Assembly (NCBI GenBank): GCA_035582835.1
Contig: JAYKAV010003432.1
Coordinates: forward strand, 537,732-601,731
Length of the DNA stretch: 64,000 bases
Direction: 5' to 3'
DNA from: Phoebastria nigripes
Taxonomy: Eukaryota > Chordata > Aves > Procellariiformes > Diomedeidae
A model generated the notes under the pieces. The model was not told the origin of the DNA. It saw nothing but the letters and a program-made list of their open reading frames with translations, and made no database searches. The position numbers and the translations under genes were made by a program. Below are positions 45,125-58,442 of the stretch, one piece after another (positions within the stretch are counted from its first letter, which is position 1; every line of letters begins with the position of its first letter).

Positions 45125-48101
45125 CTGTGGAAGACACAGCAATGGAATACGTGGCTGCAGGCAAAACTAGAGCATTAAAAAAACCACCTACAGCTGAATG
45201 ATCGTTCAAAAGGTTGTTTTCAAAAATAACAATAAAAGCTTGAAAACTTGGACCCCCTTCCAGAAACCAGCAGCGGTTCCAGCACACCCCTAGGGTGGAG
45301 TTTTTCCCCCAAAACACTGCCCATGCAGCACAGCGCATCTTCCCATCTTCAGGTGGGCTCTAACATTGCTCCATCACATTGGACATTCACACCAGCACGA
45401 CAAATTGCAAGATACAGACAAGAGTTTAGCTCCAATATGAAATTAAGACAGAAGTTTTGTTGCTATACTCTGGAAGGATTACAAAGCTATTTTTAATAAG
45501 GGGTTATAAGAAGTTTTAAGGAGACTAAGTTGGTTTTGCTCAGCTCACATGGCTGCAAAGGTAAAACCTTGCACAAAGAAACAGCCACAAGTTGCCTGAC
45601 AGAACTTGCAGCGCTGAAAATTATGCAGTTACTACTTGAGGAACACTCTCTTTTGTTGTCTTTGAAGAAGTTTATATACTACAAATTTAAGCATCAGGTT
45701 TAGCTTTCTCACAGCTTTGCAACTTCATAGTGCTACACCTCTGCAATTTCGGTTGCTGCTTTGGCCAGAAACCCCAAACAACACTGGAACAAGGATAAAC
45801 TGCGTGTAAGGTTTGTGGTACAAAGAAACACAGAAACCTGGCTTTACGGATTAATATTCTTCTGTCCTTAGGTACTTAAGGTGGACTTCATCAGCTGGAC
45901 ACCTTCCTGAGCTGGGACACTCAAGGCAGACTCCTACATCAGGTTGCCCATCCCCAGCCAACGCTGGTCACCAACAGCTGGACCAGAGCCACATCGCACT
46001 GGACCAGAGCTCCCCAACACTCTCCATCACAACACCCATCAGCCAGCCCCTGTGCCCAAGGGAGCATCCCAAAGGTGACGGGCATCCGCAGCCCGGGGAT
46101 GGTTATCTCCGGGTTACACAGATTTGTTGAAAACCAGTTAGTGCCAGCATTTTCTTTTTCTAGGGGAAAAAGGAAGAAAGAAAGCAAACCCATCCTGAAC
46201 CTGGGAAAGGGTCAGCACAGTAACATAAAATTTAAAAATTATAAATAATAATTAATTATTTCTACCCCGTGAATGTTTCTCCCTTCCCCACCATATCACT
46301 CAACCTCTATTGTCTGAAAAGCATTTATCTGAAAGTGGGTCATGTCTCCTGGCATTACTAAATCTTCCCAAATTTCCCCTGATTAGTCAAACGCGATATC
46401 CTCTCTGACATCCGAGTGATTGAGGTAGCGTGTAATGCCATTTTTCCCCTGAATGAGCCACATCAAAGAGGGTTATAAGCCGAGAGATGGGACGCCGGAT
46501 AAAATAGTCGCCAACAGATTGTCCCCAAAATATTACCGAGGAAAATTAAATTGTTTTGTTGGAAGGTTTTTCCTTTAGAAGCGTTCAGCCTTTAGTACTG
46601 AACACGGAGAGACAAGAAACTGCCTTCAGAGTTGCTAAAAGGATGAAACCTCACTAACTTAGGAACTGCGTGGTCCGATAGTTAAAAACACTTCTGCAGA
46701 CTAAAGTCCTGGGGATCTTCTATCAGCCGCAACATCCAGTCTGCTCTTCGCACAGGGACACCAAAAACCATCGTGCTGGAGATTAGTGACAGCCTGAATT
46801 TGGGTAATAACCTCACAAATGACTGAATATTAAAGCAGAGTCACCCGAGACTAAAAAGGAGGAAGAGAAAAAACAGTAAACCTGCTANTCAAAAAAGAAA
46901 ATACCATTTAAAATTGGGATATAACAGCAGGTAATCGCTCATATATCCAAAGGGTTCAAAAATATCATCCTTTGGAGCAGGAGGATGCCAGGACCCCGGG
47001 AGGACGCTCAGCCGGGACGAGCGCTGCCCCTGGGACTGGAGCTGAGCTCCCTCCTTGCAGGAAAAGAGTTGGAGCTCCTAAGTACTTATCAGGTCAGCGA
47101 TTAGATGAGATCCGGGCAAAGTTTAGCAAGTAACAGCAGAGTTTGCATTCTGCTGATTTACTTCACGTGACCTTCCAGTGCTGAAACTTTGTACCAGAGC
47201 AAAGACTGCCAGGAGACAGCACCTTTTTCAGTCAAAAAACTTTAAAAAATTTAAAAAATAAATTAAAAAGAACAGAAAATATTGAAAGCTTGAAGAGTCT
47301 ACAGACTTTTTGGCACTGCCAAATAGAATATTCTATTTCTGAGAATAGAATACAGAATAGAGTTGTTTTTTTTTTTTAATATGGATTTCTGCACCACACA
47401 GTTCCTCAGACAAAAAGAAGGGCCCCAGGAGGCTGCATCTGGGCAAGATCAGCGGGTTTTCTGCTCGATACTGGACTTTGGGATGCAAACATTGGTACAG
47501 CAGCGCTTGGGGAAGAGAAGCCTGCTCACAGCTTGCTCTTTGGGGGTTGCAAGGAGTTACGCAGCCTGAAGCAGCCTCAGCCATCCCACCTTCTCCAGCA
47601 TGGAGTGTCAGGTGCTGAAAGGCAAATTCAAGCAAGTTTCATTCCTAAAGATGATTTAAACCCACCTTGAGGGTTGAGCAAATGGATATTTCAGATTTCT
47701 CAAAGCTGGGCAGCACTGCTCATGTCTATCTGGCATCACGGGGATGGTCCCTGCGCTCCCACGCCGGGGAGGGATTTCCCTAAAAATAAGCAGGTGCGAG
47801 CACAGCCATCGCTCACCAAAACAGCGGCGGGGAGGGCAAAGCACGAAAGGACAAACATTAGCTCTNACAGCCTCGACTCAGAGTTTATTTTGGCATGGCA
47901 AGAGTGCACGAGGCTTCAAAGCAGCTCCTGGCGAGCAGCCGGGCAGCAGAAATCACCCCCAGGGCGGCAGCAGCGCTGCGAGGCTGAAATCCAAAGCCGT
48001 TCCTGCCACCGGTTGCACCCAAAGCACCAGCCCTTTGACCTTCGGCATCAATGTTTTCTAGAATTCAGATTTGCATGCTTAAGACACCTAGGTTTTCCTC
48101 C

Positions 48102-48130
48102 TTTTTTTTTTTTAAAAAAAAAAAAAAAAA
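48102..48130 (+). repeat. T12-A17 inverted homopolymer pair
   Basis: Twelve T followed directly by seventeen A, flanked by CCTCC and GGA. It is self-complementary through the T/A block. Confidence 0.95.
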
Positions 48131-49535
48131 GGAAGTATTTTATTTAAGAGCTCTGCCTCCATCCTCCACAGCAGGGCAGATGAAGCGTAAGCATTCATCT
48201 CACCACTCTGCACAGGGAGGAACAAGTTATCACCTTGCTGGGGCAGGGTCCAAACAAAAAGGAAGGCTTTAGAAAGGGAAAAAAAAAAGAAAACAAGCAG
48301 AAGGAAAGCAGAGCAAGAGATTTCAAACCTGGTATTTCTAGGGGTTACAGAAGCAAGCCATGACCTTCCTATCTCTCTGGCCAGGGTCTTTATAACGCCC
48401 AGGGCCATAAAACACATGCTGCGGGAGAGGCAAGGGCAGGTCCAGCTCAAAAGCAGAGTCCTTCATGCAGGGACCTCAGTCCCCTGAAAGCCATCCAGGC
48501 ACAAACAACACATCCCCAGCTGCACTTCAGCGTGTCACGGCCAAACGGGAGAGGCAAAGCAAATTGCATCTCTGTAACACCAGAATCTGGGGGAGAAAAC
48601 CCCGATATTCAGAGTAGGGAAGTCCCTGCAGATGCCCCCAAGGGCAGCTCTCCACCAGCCCCTGGGTGAGATGTTCACACCCCGTGTAGACATGGCTTCC
48701 AGAAGAGCTTTTTAGCAGTGTTAAAGATCTTGCTTCAACTAAAACACACCTTGTTGGTACCATTAGCTACCAGACAGTAGTGCAGGTGTTCATGGTCTAT
48801 GCCAGCAGAGAAGTAANTTCTTACAAAGCCAGGTGGAGACAGGAAAGCAAGGTGAGAGCATGGTGACACAAGACACTGATCAAGCACTGGACGAGCAGCA
48901 CTTGGTCTTTCATCTCCTTCATTATTTTATTTCTGAACACTGAACGTGGTGGTGAAGGTAGGCGTCAGCCAGGCAAGAAACGGGCACTCCATAGCCGTGG
49001 GAAAGGCTGGTGAGAGCCACACCGGTATTCACACATCCACCTCCCGTTGAGGTCTGTGTGGGTCTAGAGCAGGACCTTCCTCTCCTGCACCTCCATCTTG
49101 TCTCTAAAACAGGACACATGATCCTACCAGGAGATGTGGGACCAATCCAAGACCACAGCAGTCCAGTACTGCCACATGAAAGCCACCTCCAGCTCTCCAT
49201 CTCCACCCTACCAGGAGATTAAGTGTCCTTAATTGAGAGCCATGCAGTCCCCAAAGCACTCAGTGGGTACCGCTCCTCCACCCTGCCTGGACAACACACT
49301 CGCTACCCAAAAAACAGCGATACCCACAGCACCCGTGTTATCAGAGCTCAAAGTAATTAAGAAGCATAAATCCAAGAGGGAGTTACTCAGCTTAATTAGA
49401 TTGAAAATTATAGCTTCCATCATCTCGGTATCTTTGCATCCGCTCGCTGCCTTGAGATATGCTTACACCGACTTTCTGCTCGCATGGGGCGTAGCACTAA
49501 GGACCAGCTTTGCGGCAGGCACGGGGATCAGATTT

Positions 49536-49608
49536 AAAAAACAAAAAAAAAAAAAACAAAAAAAACCAAACAAAACAAAACCAACACAAAACCACACACA
49601 CAAAAAAA
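49536..49608 (+). repeat. A-rich (AAAAC)n microsatellite with CA units
   Basis: A runs separated by single C, turning into CACACACA and ending in another A run. Possibly an expanded retroposon tail. Confidence 0.9.
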
Positions 49609-52600
49609 ACCCATACACACAGTTTTTGACACTCATTTGCTAAGACACATGTCAGCAGCCCTGGCTGCCTGCTCATGTCCAGCCTGCTCGGGGATTTGGC
49701 AGCTGGAGGTTTGCCTGAGCCACCTGAAATGATCCCTGTGGGGCTTTCAGAAGAAAATAGACAGTCCCCCGTGATTTTTAAAAGCCATCTTTAAATATAT
49801 TAAGCGTCTTTTTTCTTTGAAGAGCGGTGACTCGCCAGGACACGTCCCCAAGATGTAACGTGTCATTTTGATAAGTAGCGGCCATGATTCATCCACAACA
49901 CATCCTGCTCCCAACAGCCCTGTAAATGGTGGTTAGCACATCCTACCAGCACCTCGCACCTCAGCAGGACTATCGTAAGGCAGCTTGGGCTGTGACTCAT
50001 GGGAAAGGTGAAGGTATGGATTAGCCGGGTTTAAGCGCTGGCTCTGCACCTCAGTGGAGCCACCGAGGGAAACGTGTCCCTTCGTGGAGCCCACCAGTCC
50101 CGNGGGGCTGCCCATGGTTCAGCAGGATGGGAAGCGGTCATGAGCTGAAAGGCTTGGTCAACCTCAAGCATGGAGAAGACTTGTTCTCAGGGAAGAGCTA
50201 AGCCAGAGGCACGTGGTAAACGGAGATTCGCNGGCAGAAGGATGAATGAGAGCCAACAGGAACATCCAACAGGCAGGATGGACAGGTGGAGACAGCGCAC
50301 ATCTCCTATTGAGGAGCCAAGCCACATTAGCACCAAACACCTGGAGCACATCAACACTGAGCACCCAGACAACAAAAAACCACCCCACCGGTACCACAAC
50401 CAATGCCCATAGGGGAACATGAAACACAGACTGAAGAAGGCGGCGATGACCATGCATTAAGGAGGAGATAGCCACGATATCCTACAACCTGCCCTGCACC
50501 ACAAATAGAGTTGGGGAGGGCAGCAAGACGCGTTACACGGTATCGTTGGTGATCTGCTGTAATTGCCAGAGCAGGGTCTGAATGTCCTAACAGCACCACC
50601 GGCTTCATATGGACAAGCACAGGGAATTAAAAGCCAGTACTAAAATAACTGCTTGTGGAGGAGAATAGAAATAAATAAATACATTTTTTAAAAATCAAAT
50701 AGGATTTGGTTAAAAGTGGTGAAGGATGGTGGCACAGCNGGTCAGGAGCACATGCTGCTGGAGGAGCTGCACCACCATCCCACCACCCTGCACCAAGCCA
50801 CGGGTTTGGGGCCATACCCTGCAATTAAGGGCTTATATTCCTTATAGTGAGAGTTTATAGACCTATGCTGCTTATAGTTCTTGTAGTCCTATAGTCCAGC
50901 CTTTGACACATTTAACCCATTCCCACGACTCACAGATTTCAGTCAGCTGGGGAAGACTTTGGACATGGACAAACCAAGGACAAAAGGAGAGCACAGCTGA
51001 GAAAAGGTCACATTTCCAGGCTGCAGGCTCTTCCCTGTAGGGATGTTCCTCTCCAAACCCTCTGGATACCGCAGGAAAGGCAAAGAGCAGAAATACCAAA
51101 CCCTTAATAGCCTCATTAGTAAAACTGATGAGTTTACCACGACCTGGGCATCACATTAAAGAGCGTTCAAATGAGGAAGGCTACGTGAAGTCCATCACCC
51201 ACCGACCCCAGCCCTGCTATCATCTCTGGACAGGTCTCTGCTCATTTCTGGAGGACCAGGCTAAGTCAAAACCCAACCCAACCCCAGAAGATGTGTCATA
51301 CAGCATGCCAGAGGCATACGAGGGCAATTGCTTTACACAACCAACTCAAGACACAGAAAGCTCGCAAGGAATTTTTTCAGTTTTGCTAAATAGCAAATTC
51401 TTCACTAAAATGTTTTGCAAACATTTCAGGTGTCTGCCAAAGCTCGAGGTTTTGCTGCAATAAAAGCAGTCATTTTCCTGACCTGAATTGTAGTTCATGC
51501 TGGTATTCCTTTAACCACTGCGAAACGTCCCTGCTTGCAGAACAGGTCAAAGACCAGACAATAACACCACAAAAAACCCAACTCAGGGCTTCACCTACAC
51601 TATCTGCTATTTATTACACCGCCGACTAACTCAGAAGNTCCAAAGTCCACCTTCACACTAAAGTTAGGCTACTCCTGTGGTTTCCTTCCCAGACAACTAT
51701 CTCACTAAGGGTTACACTACTCCTTTTTTGGCCAGAGCTACAAACTAATTGGCATGTAAATTAAAAGTCCAACGTGCCTAGAACTGCATTACACTACAGC
51801 AAACCGAGATCAGCTTCAAATATACATATATATAAAAATACAGATACAAACATACATAGCCTTCTTTCTTGGTCATCAGAAGAGATGCACACATGCACAT
51901 TCAGGGTCATTATTTTCTACACCTGGTTATTGGCAGCAGAGAAGAATAACAAAGCAAAAATCCTCCCTTGTAAATACATTCCTCAACAGCAGCCAGGCTG
52001 CCTGTGACAAATACCCTCGGTTAAACTCCTTCCTCAGAGCAGAAAAGGGTAGGACCGACTCATCCCATCCCACCCCACAAAACCGGCACAAGCCACGCGC
52101 TGCCTCGGGCTCCGGACCCGCTGCCGTCCCCAGGTTTCCATCCTTCACCCTGGAGTTAATCCAGCAAATCGCTGCAACTTGGGCTTGTGTGCATTGGGAT
52201 TTCACACACGCACATCCCCCCCCCAATTTCACACCCTTCAAACAGTATCAGGGCAGGAATTCTTAAAAATCATTTTTAAAAAAAGGCGAGTTGACTAATC
52301 CCAACCAGCAAGAGGGCATAAAGCAGGAATCAAGTTAATTAAGCCCTGCTGGAATCATTCCCAGGGCTGTGTCCCAGCACCTGCACAGAGCTCCATGTTC
52401 CTTAGCTCAGTGGCTCTCATTAACCCCAGCACAGGTGCTGTTAAATGCACAACTGAGATGAACAATTGCATGAACAGAAAAGAAAACACGGTTATTTTTG
52501 CAGCACAAAGCCCCCGGCGTGGCACGCCCTGCAGCGGGACGTGCATCNGCACGGCGCCGGCAGAGCACGGGGCGAACTCCGGCCATCTCCTGCCCGCCGA

Positions 52601-53586
52601 GGGAGGGAAATGCCCACAAAGCCACCAGCACCCATCTCTCGCCTTCCTTGCGCCTACTCAAGGCCATATAACCAGCGGAGCAAATGCTATGTAAACACCC
52701 AAGTTTGACTCTGCTTTTATCCCCTCTGTGCCATCCCAGGGAAGCCGAGGAGGTCCCCAAGCTGCTGCGGAGGTGGCCATGCCTTTGGCACAGTCCCCAG
52801 CTGCAGAGAGCCGGCTGGAGCAATCATATTTTACATTTCAATGACTTTCTCTCTGCGACTACAGCTAATAACGAGGCAGGATCGGGAGGAGACCGGGGAT
52901 GCCAACAAATCCGGCTCCTTCAGCAAGACAGCCCCATCTTTAAATAAAAATCCCAGCATGGCCTCCAAGCTGTCCCTGCCCTTTGTGGCATGACCCAAAC
53001 ATGTTCTCATAATCTAAAATAAAGAAGGAAAAAAAAAAAAAAAACCCCTTCAAGTATAACCTGCTTTTCCTAACAGCAACTGCAAATGGCAGAGGCAGGA
53101 GTTCAGGAGCTCTGCAGCAGAGGTCCCGTGGATGTCCTGGGACTGAACCCCAAACTCTCCGTGTCCCCGACACTTATTCCCAGAAATTTTTTCTACACAA
53201 TACACAGAAAATCTTCTCTCTCCTTCCCAGCTGCTCCTCAACCCCAAACCAGCACACAGGCACCCGCTAAGGATGAATCCTCCCTGAGCCTTGAAGGATA
53301 AATCATTTTCAGAAAGGTTTTATGCCAGAAGGTTTATGCCAATTCATTGACTCAATCAGTGTGTGATCACACTGGCAATATTTATTCGCTTTTGAAAAAT
53401 TTCTCCCCATGGTCAGAAACCACCAATTCATGCCAGCTACTTTATTTAATACAACAACTTTAAATGAAAACCAGAGAGTTTTCTATACCTAACACTAGCC
53501 ATTAGAAAAGGATTTTTTAATGCATTAAGTTCTATCGTCTATTAAAAAATCCTTGGCAAATAACAGTCACTTTGCACAATGGGAGG

Positions 53587-53614
53587 AAAAAAAAAAAAAA
53601 AAAAAAAAAAAAAA
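53587..53614 (+). repeat. Poly-A tract (28 A)
   Basis: Uninterrupted A run in MYO5B intron 1 with no recognisable retroposon body upstream of it. Confidence 0.95.
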
Positions 53615-54759
53615 GCACCCTGGTTTCTTACTCATCCAGAGCTTGCAAACCTTCTGAAGAGCGTATCTCGAGCTGCGCAACACCCCAGGAGCAGAAAGGC
53701 ATAGCTTATTCCCTAGCCTGGCAGAAGCACTATTTTGCATGAGGTTCAGAGGCTACACTTAATTTAACAATTAACATATTTTAAGAAGTACCTTTAAGAG
53801 AGCAGAACATCCAGAAGCAAAAGCAATTATATCTGTTTTAGTAATACGAAGAGCTTCACCTTACAATAACGAAGGCTAGCCATGCAAACAAGTCTAATCT
53901 CCAGTTTAACACTGCAAATCAAACCGTTGCTGGAGATGGCATCTTCCAGGAGTGATGTCCTCCCTCCATCCTGCCCAGCACCCAGCTCAGAGGAGCAGAG
54001 CGTCCCCATTATCTCATTACAGAGTAATGCTGGCATCTGCACAGGCTTACGGGGATTGGACTGCAGTTACCTTGGCTGTAGTTTAGCTACATCAGCAACA
54101 GGTTTCTTTGAAGGGCTCTAGCTGGAGAGGAAGGAATGAGCATTGCATGCAGGGAGCTGCCTTTGCCTCCTGCTTCAGCTAAATAGGGTTTGAGAAACTC
54201 CCCTGCCCAGCTGCAACCAGTTTGGCTGGGCAGCACTGCAGCTGGGCACGACCCCCTGCTGCCATGCACCAGCAGGAACCCCGGGGACATGGCAGGAGCA
54301 GGACCAGCCCCAGGCAGCCTTAGAAAGACATTTGCATGGGGTAATGGGGCAATACGCAGGTTAGGCAAAGCTCCACCAGNTCTCCACCTGGAACAGGTCT
54401 TTTGCAAGCAGGAATCCTCAATGCCCCTGCCTCCCCTACTTCTCTTGCATGCAATGGTGCCAGGGGCTCCAGGACTAGGTCTTCACCCTTTACCATACAG
54501 CTCCTCTTCTGCTAGGATGCAAGTCGCACTAAATTCATGTTTGTTTCTGCAACAAAATAAAATCCACAGCCAGATAATCCCAAAGTCCCCAGGTACTGCA
54601 TCAGGGGCAAGAAGAGTATTATAATGGTCTCCCCATAACTACTTACCCAAGTGGAGTCCCACATGCTTGAAGGTTGATGCAGTTTTGGAGCTACTCACAT
54701 GCTCATAATTAGGCACAGCTGTTAATTATCTTGTTTGATGGGGGCTATTAAACACCAGT

Positions 54760-54811
54760 CATCCCTGCTCTTAAAAGGGCACATGCTCAGGCATCCCTGC
54801 TGTTAAAAGGG
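54760..54811 (+). repeat. Direct duplication, 20 bp
   Basis: CATCCCTGCTCTTAAAAGGG (54760-54779) and the same with G for C at the eleventh base (54792-54811), separated by 12 nt. Confidence 0.92.
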
Positions 54812-57800
54812 TGAGACATCACACAGAGAGGGCCTCCACCATCAGCTTACAGCTCCTGGTGTTTCCAGGATGGGTTCCTCTCCAGTTTAAGTGCTCCTCA
54901 GGACAGCACTGAGTCTAACACAGCAAATTCATCAGCATGGCTTAACAGGCATGAACTTAAGCACCAAGAAAATACTATGTGTCCCAGGAGATCTTCTGCA
55001 AGCATCAAGTGGAAGTTAAGGGCTCTCTACACAACACATAGCAGCTCCCATTACAGCCCAGCAGGAAGGAGAGGTGGGAGGACCTGAGAAGTCCCACTCA
55101 GCTGCTCTGAAGCAGCTCCCCAGCAGTTTATCTCATCCTGGTTCAAGCAGGAGGAGGAAGGACTCTGAGGGAGGTACCGTAGTGGCTGTGCTAATGCAAC
55201 ACTGTGCATCAGATCGATAGGCTTTTAGCAAGACAGCTGTATTGATTCCAGTGAGCTGGATTGTCCGCCTTCCCCCCCTCTGCATCTTCCCTCAAAAAGC
55301 CTCAACCCCATCCTGCCAACAAGGTTATCCAGGAGGCTCCACCTCTGCGCTTGGAAAGTCATCTCCTCAACCGTAACACCCCACTGAAGCTCTCCCGTGC
55401 TTTTACCCCTCATTTCCTCTGATCGCTCCCACGTTGCTCCGTTAATGCATCTTCTGGTAGCCATGCACAGAGGGCGCATCAACTCCCAACTGCTCAGGGC
55501 AGGGCAGCCCTCCGCAGCAGGTTGTCTTCTCCCCACCACGCTCTCGGAGGCCTCTACCATATATGAGCTATAAGTGCCCAGAGGAGCTACAGGCCACGGA
55601 GCCGAATGCCCACATCCGCACAGAGGTGATGTGCAAGCGAGCACTGGGACCCTCCTTAATGCTTTCCAAGAGCAGGCTAGAGAGCAACACATCTGCTTCA
55701 TCTTGGAGACCTCCATCAGCAGCTCACACCCTCAGGCTCAGCATCTTAAGGCTGTTGGGCTTGCTGTGGTTTTTATAGCCTTCTTTACTCTTTTTCTTTT
55801 ATACTCAAAGTCACAGGAAACATTTTCCTGCTGCTTCAAAGCCCAGAGCCAGTACAGAGGCCCCATGCAGTAGAAGACCCAGCAGGACAGTCCTAAATTC
55901 ACTGCAATACCAGCGCTCAGCCCCACAGATGACCCATATGTGTTCAAGGCACCATCAGTGGCCCCACCACCTACCACACCAGCTGTGTCCCTAAAATGTC
56001 CCAGCAAGACAGACGGACACCAGCAGAAGGGCCAGCACAGAAGCACCAGCTCTCATCAAGAACTTCTGTTGTTATTAAAAATAAATTAAAAATTAATGAC
56101 ATGCACAGATTGTCACCAAATCCCCATCACTTCCCAAGTGCCTCATTGAAAAGTCCCTATACAGCAACGGGATCACAAGCAATGCCCCAACAGACATCAC
56201 CCGTTCAACAGACGAACAGGAGTATAAACCTAATCAAGTTAGCATAAAAACACGACACAGGTTAACTACCTGATCATCAAGTTAAGAATCAATTAACCTG
56301 GTTGTTATAACCAGCCCATAGATACGGATAACACAGCAGTTGCAGCCAGCCTCCCTCCTCCCCCNGGATGCTTGCCATGCACTCGCCAGATGAGATGCTG
56401 CGGTCGGCACATCGGAGCAGTTTAGCCATGGCTTTCCTTGTCCTCCCCTTCAGATTTTCCAAGGGAAAAAGGTTTTCCAAGCCTAAGACTTTGCTTTTGA
56501 AGCGCTCCTGAGAAGGACGGAGGTCAGCCCACTCACAGACGNCTCTGCTCAATCCAGCGGGGCTTCTTAAATTCACATAGGTTCAAACGAGGAGCTGTCA
56601 GAGTCACACTTCATCCTGCAGCCGTTTGACATCAACGGCCAAAAAAGTAAGTGACAACCCCCAATATTACATAAAAGCTGTCTGCAAAATGAGTTACAGA
56701 AGCAGAAATCCNGAGCAAAGTTAAGCCCAGGAGACTGGCACGGAGACAAAAAGTGGTTCCTTGAGAGGGCTGGTGCCAATCTGGCAACGTCTCCACGCTG
56801 ACCATGGTCGCAGGAAGACTTTAAAACACTAAAATTCTCATTATTACAGTAGATGATGCTGGCACTTTACAGCCTTTCAGAAAAAANCATTGTGAAGCCA
56901 AGCACTCTTCTCGATGAGCCCCTGCCTAGCATTATCGATGGCTTTTACTAAGCNTATTCCCTGGATCCTGGCTGCCCGCAGCACTCCCAGGTAGCCTNGG
57001 GAAGATGCGGAGCACAGGGAGAGGGCTCTCTCCCTATCAGTTATCGCTCCGTACCGGGCTGATCTCCCGCTGCGTGCGAGGAGCTCTTTCATCAGGCCAA
57101 GTCAACCAGGAAAGATCTCTCCNGACACAAACCTCTCGCTGGGAAGGGAACAGAAACCCCCAAACCACAACGGGACGCATCCCCAGCCCACTTTGGCCAA
57201 GGAGCGGGAATACCCTGCACCCTGCCCGAGTATCCCACACCCACAAAATAATTAAAAAAAGGAAAAAAAAAAAAAAAAAAGGCGTTATCTTTTCTAGATC
57301 CCAGGCTTCGCTTAAAAATCAGCACCTGAGCTTCCCATTGTCACAACGGCCACTTTTTAGGAGCAAATCTGGGTTTCTCTCTGGGAAGCGATGGGGAGGG
57401 CGGCTGGCTGGCACACCGAGCGCGGGCCCAGCGGTGCGTAGCGCCCTGCGAGGCCATCAGCCATGTTACCTTCCCCGGCTGCCATGAGGAAGCGGGTGCG
57501 TTTGGCCGTACCCCGGCCGAGGGATTCTATTCGGGAGTTGCAGAAAGAAAAGGAAACTGGGCACCTTGGGAGCATTTCGGTTAGTTACGGCAGTTGTAAG
57601 GACTGTTTTTTCCTCTCCCTCCACCCTGGTGTTTTAGGAATATGAGGGAAAAAAAATTATTCTCTTGAGGATTTTGGGAAGCTGAGCGTGTTTTAGCTGC
57701 CTGTTCGCCCGCTCAGGTGACGGACCCCACAAAGGACGAAGCCAACACCGCCACAACCCCGACCCACGGGCGAAGTTCACCCTTCCCTGCAGAAAACCAG

Positions 57801-57867
57801 CCGTGTCGTTCACCCGGGGCGGGTGAAATCCCGGGAGGGGCCGCTCACCCCCGGGGTGGGGGGGGGG

Positions 57868-58002
57868 NNNNNNNNNNNNNNNNNNNNNNNNNNNNNNNNN
57901 NNNNNNNNNNNNNNNNNNNNNNNNNNNNNNNNNNNNNNNNNNNNNNNNNNNNNNNNNNNNNNNNNNNNNNNNNNNNNNNNNNNNNNNNNNNNNNNNNNNN
58001 NN
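57868..58002. other. Assembly gap (135 N) at the exon 1 donor flank
   Basis: 135 consecutive N directly after a run of G, ending about 20 nt before the exon 1 donor. GC-rich, G-run sequence commonly drops out of assemblies. The true length may differ. Confidence 0.95.
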
Positions 58003-58022
58003 CACGCCCCCGTCCCGCTCAC

Positions 58023-58049
58023 CTTGGTGTAGAGCTGCGCGGCGGACAT
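58023..58049 (-). CDS. MYO5B: MYO5B exon 1 (coding part), start codon
   Basis: Nine codons give MSAAQLYTK, followed by the donor GTGAGC. This matches the family pattern of a very short first coding exon (human Vb starts MSVGELYSQ, Va MAASELYTK, from memory). The ATG has G at -3. The exon ends in phase 0 and joins exon 2, which begins [13 protein letters not shown]. The intron side of the donor runs within about 20 nt into a 135-nt N gap, so the donor is read but its flank is not. No upstream in-frame alternative start is needed. The 5' UTR is not delimited. Confidence 0.93.
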
Positions 58050-58110
58050 GGCCGGGGCGGGCGGTGCTAGGCGCGGGGCATGGGGCCGGCAGGCAGCGAG
58101 CGGCGCCGCC

Positions 58111-58160
58111 GGACCGACCGCCGGACGGACGGACAGACCGACCGACCGACAGACCGACCT
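58111..58160 (+). repeat. (GACC/GACG/GACA)n tetranucleotide repeat
   Basis: Imperfect four-base units (GACC, GACG, GACA) run for about 50 nt beginning about 60 nt upstream of the MYO5B ATG. Confidence 0.9.
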
Positions 58161-58210
58161 TTACACCCGCCGCCGCCGGCCGGGGCGCGGGGAAGGGAAG
58201 GGAGCGGCGC

Positions 58211-58242
58211 GGAGGAGGAGGAGGAGGAGGAGGAGGAGGAGG
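58211..58242 (+). repeat. (GGA)n trinucleotide repeat
   Basis: About ten GGA/GAG units lie upstream of the MYO5B start codon, between the GACC/GACG repeat and the pentanucleotide array. Confidence 0.95.
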
Positions 58243-58279
58243 CAGCGCCGCTCCGCCCCCGCCGCGCCCCGCGCAGGTA

Positions 58280-58442
58280 TGGGGCGGTGCGGCCGGGCTC
58301 GGCTCGGCTGGGTTCGGTTCGGTTCGGTTGGGCTCGGCTCGGCTCGGCTCGGCTCGGCTCGGTTCGGTTGGGCTCGGCTCGGCTCGGCTCGGCTCGGTTC
58401 GGCTCTGCTCGGTTCCGTTCGGCTGGGCTCGGCTCGGCTCTC
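58280..58442 (+). repeat. GGCTC/GGTTC pentanucleotide array upstream of the MYO5B ATG
   Basis: About 30 units of GGCTC, GGTTC and the variant GGTTG/GGGCT over about 160 nt, interrupted and imperfect. It begins about 230 nt upstream of the start codon, in the presumed promoter or 5' UTR. All long open frames across it (Gly-Ser-Ala-Arg-Leu or Arg-Ala-Glu-Pro repeats) are repeat artefacts. Confidence 0.95.

Larger units (their letters stand above)
28511..58022. other. MYO5B intron 1 (29.5 kb)
   Basis: A very long first intron. It contains many homopolymers and microsatellites (listed separately), a perfect hairpin at 34549-34572, short direct duplications at 32388-32430, 37052-37105 and 54760-54811, and a CpG-rich 5' end from about 57360. 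The open stretches in it look random: low complexity, no splice context, no domain. No nested gene is supported. Confidence 0.75.

Noticed and set aside
55225..55716. Minus-strand 163-codon frame in intron 1, considered as an LTR or retroviral relic
   Set aside because: No reverse transcriptase, gag or envelope motif and no paired long repeats were seen.
57457..57645. Plus-strand frame starting MLPSPAAMRKRVRLAVPRP in the CpG-rich start of intron 1
   Set aside because: High CpG content favours open frames. There is no clear donor in frame and no recognised protein.
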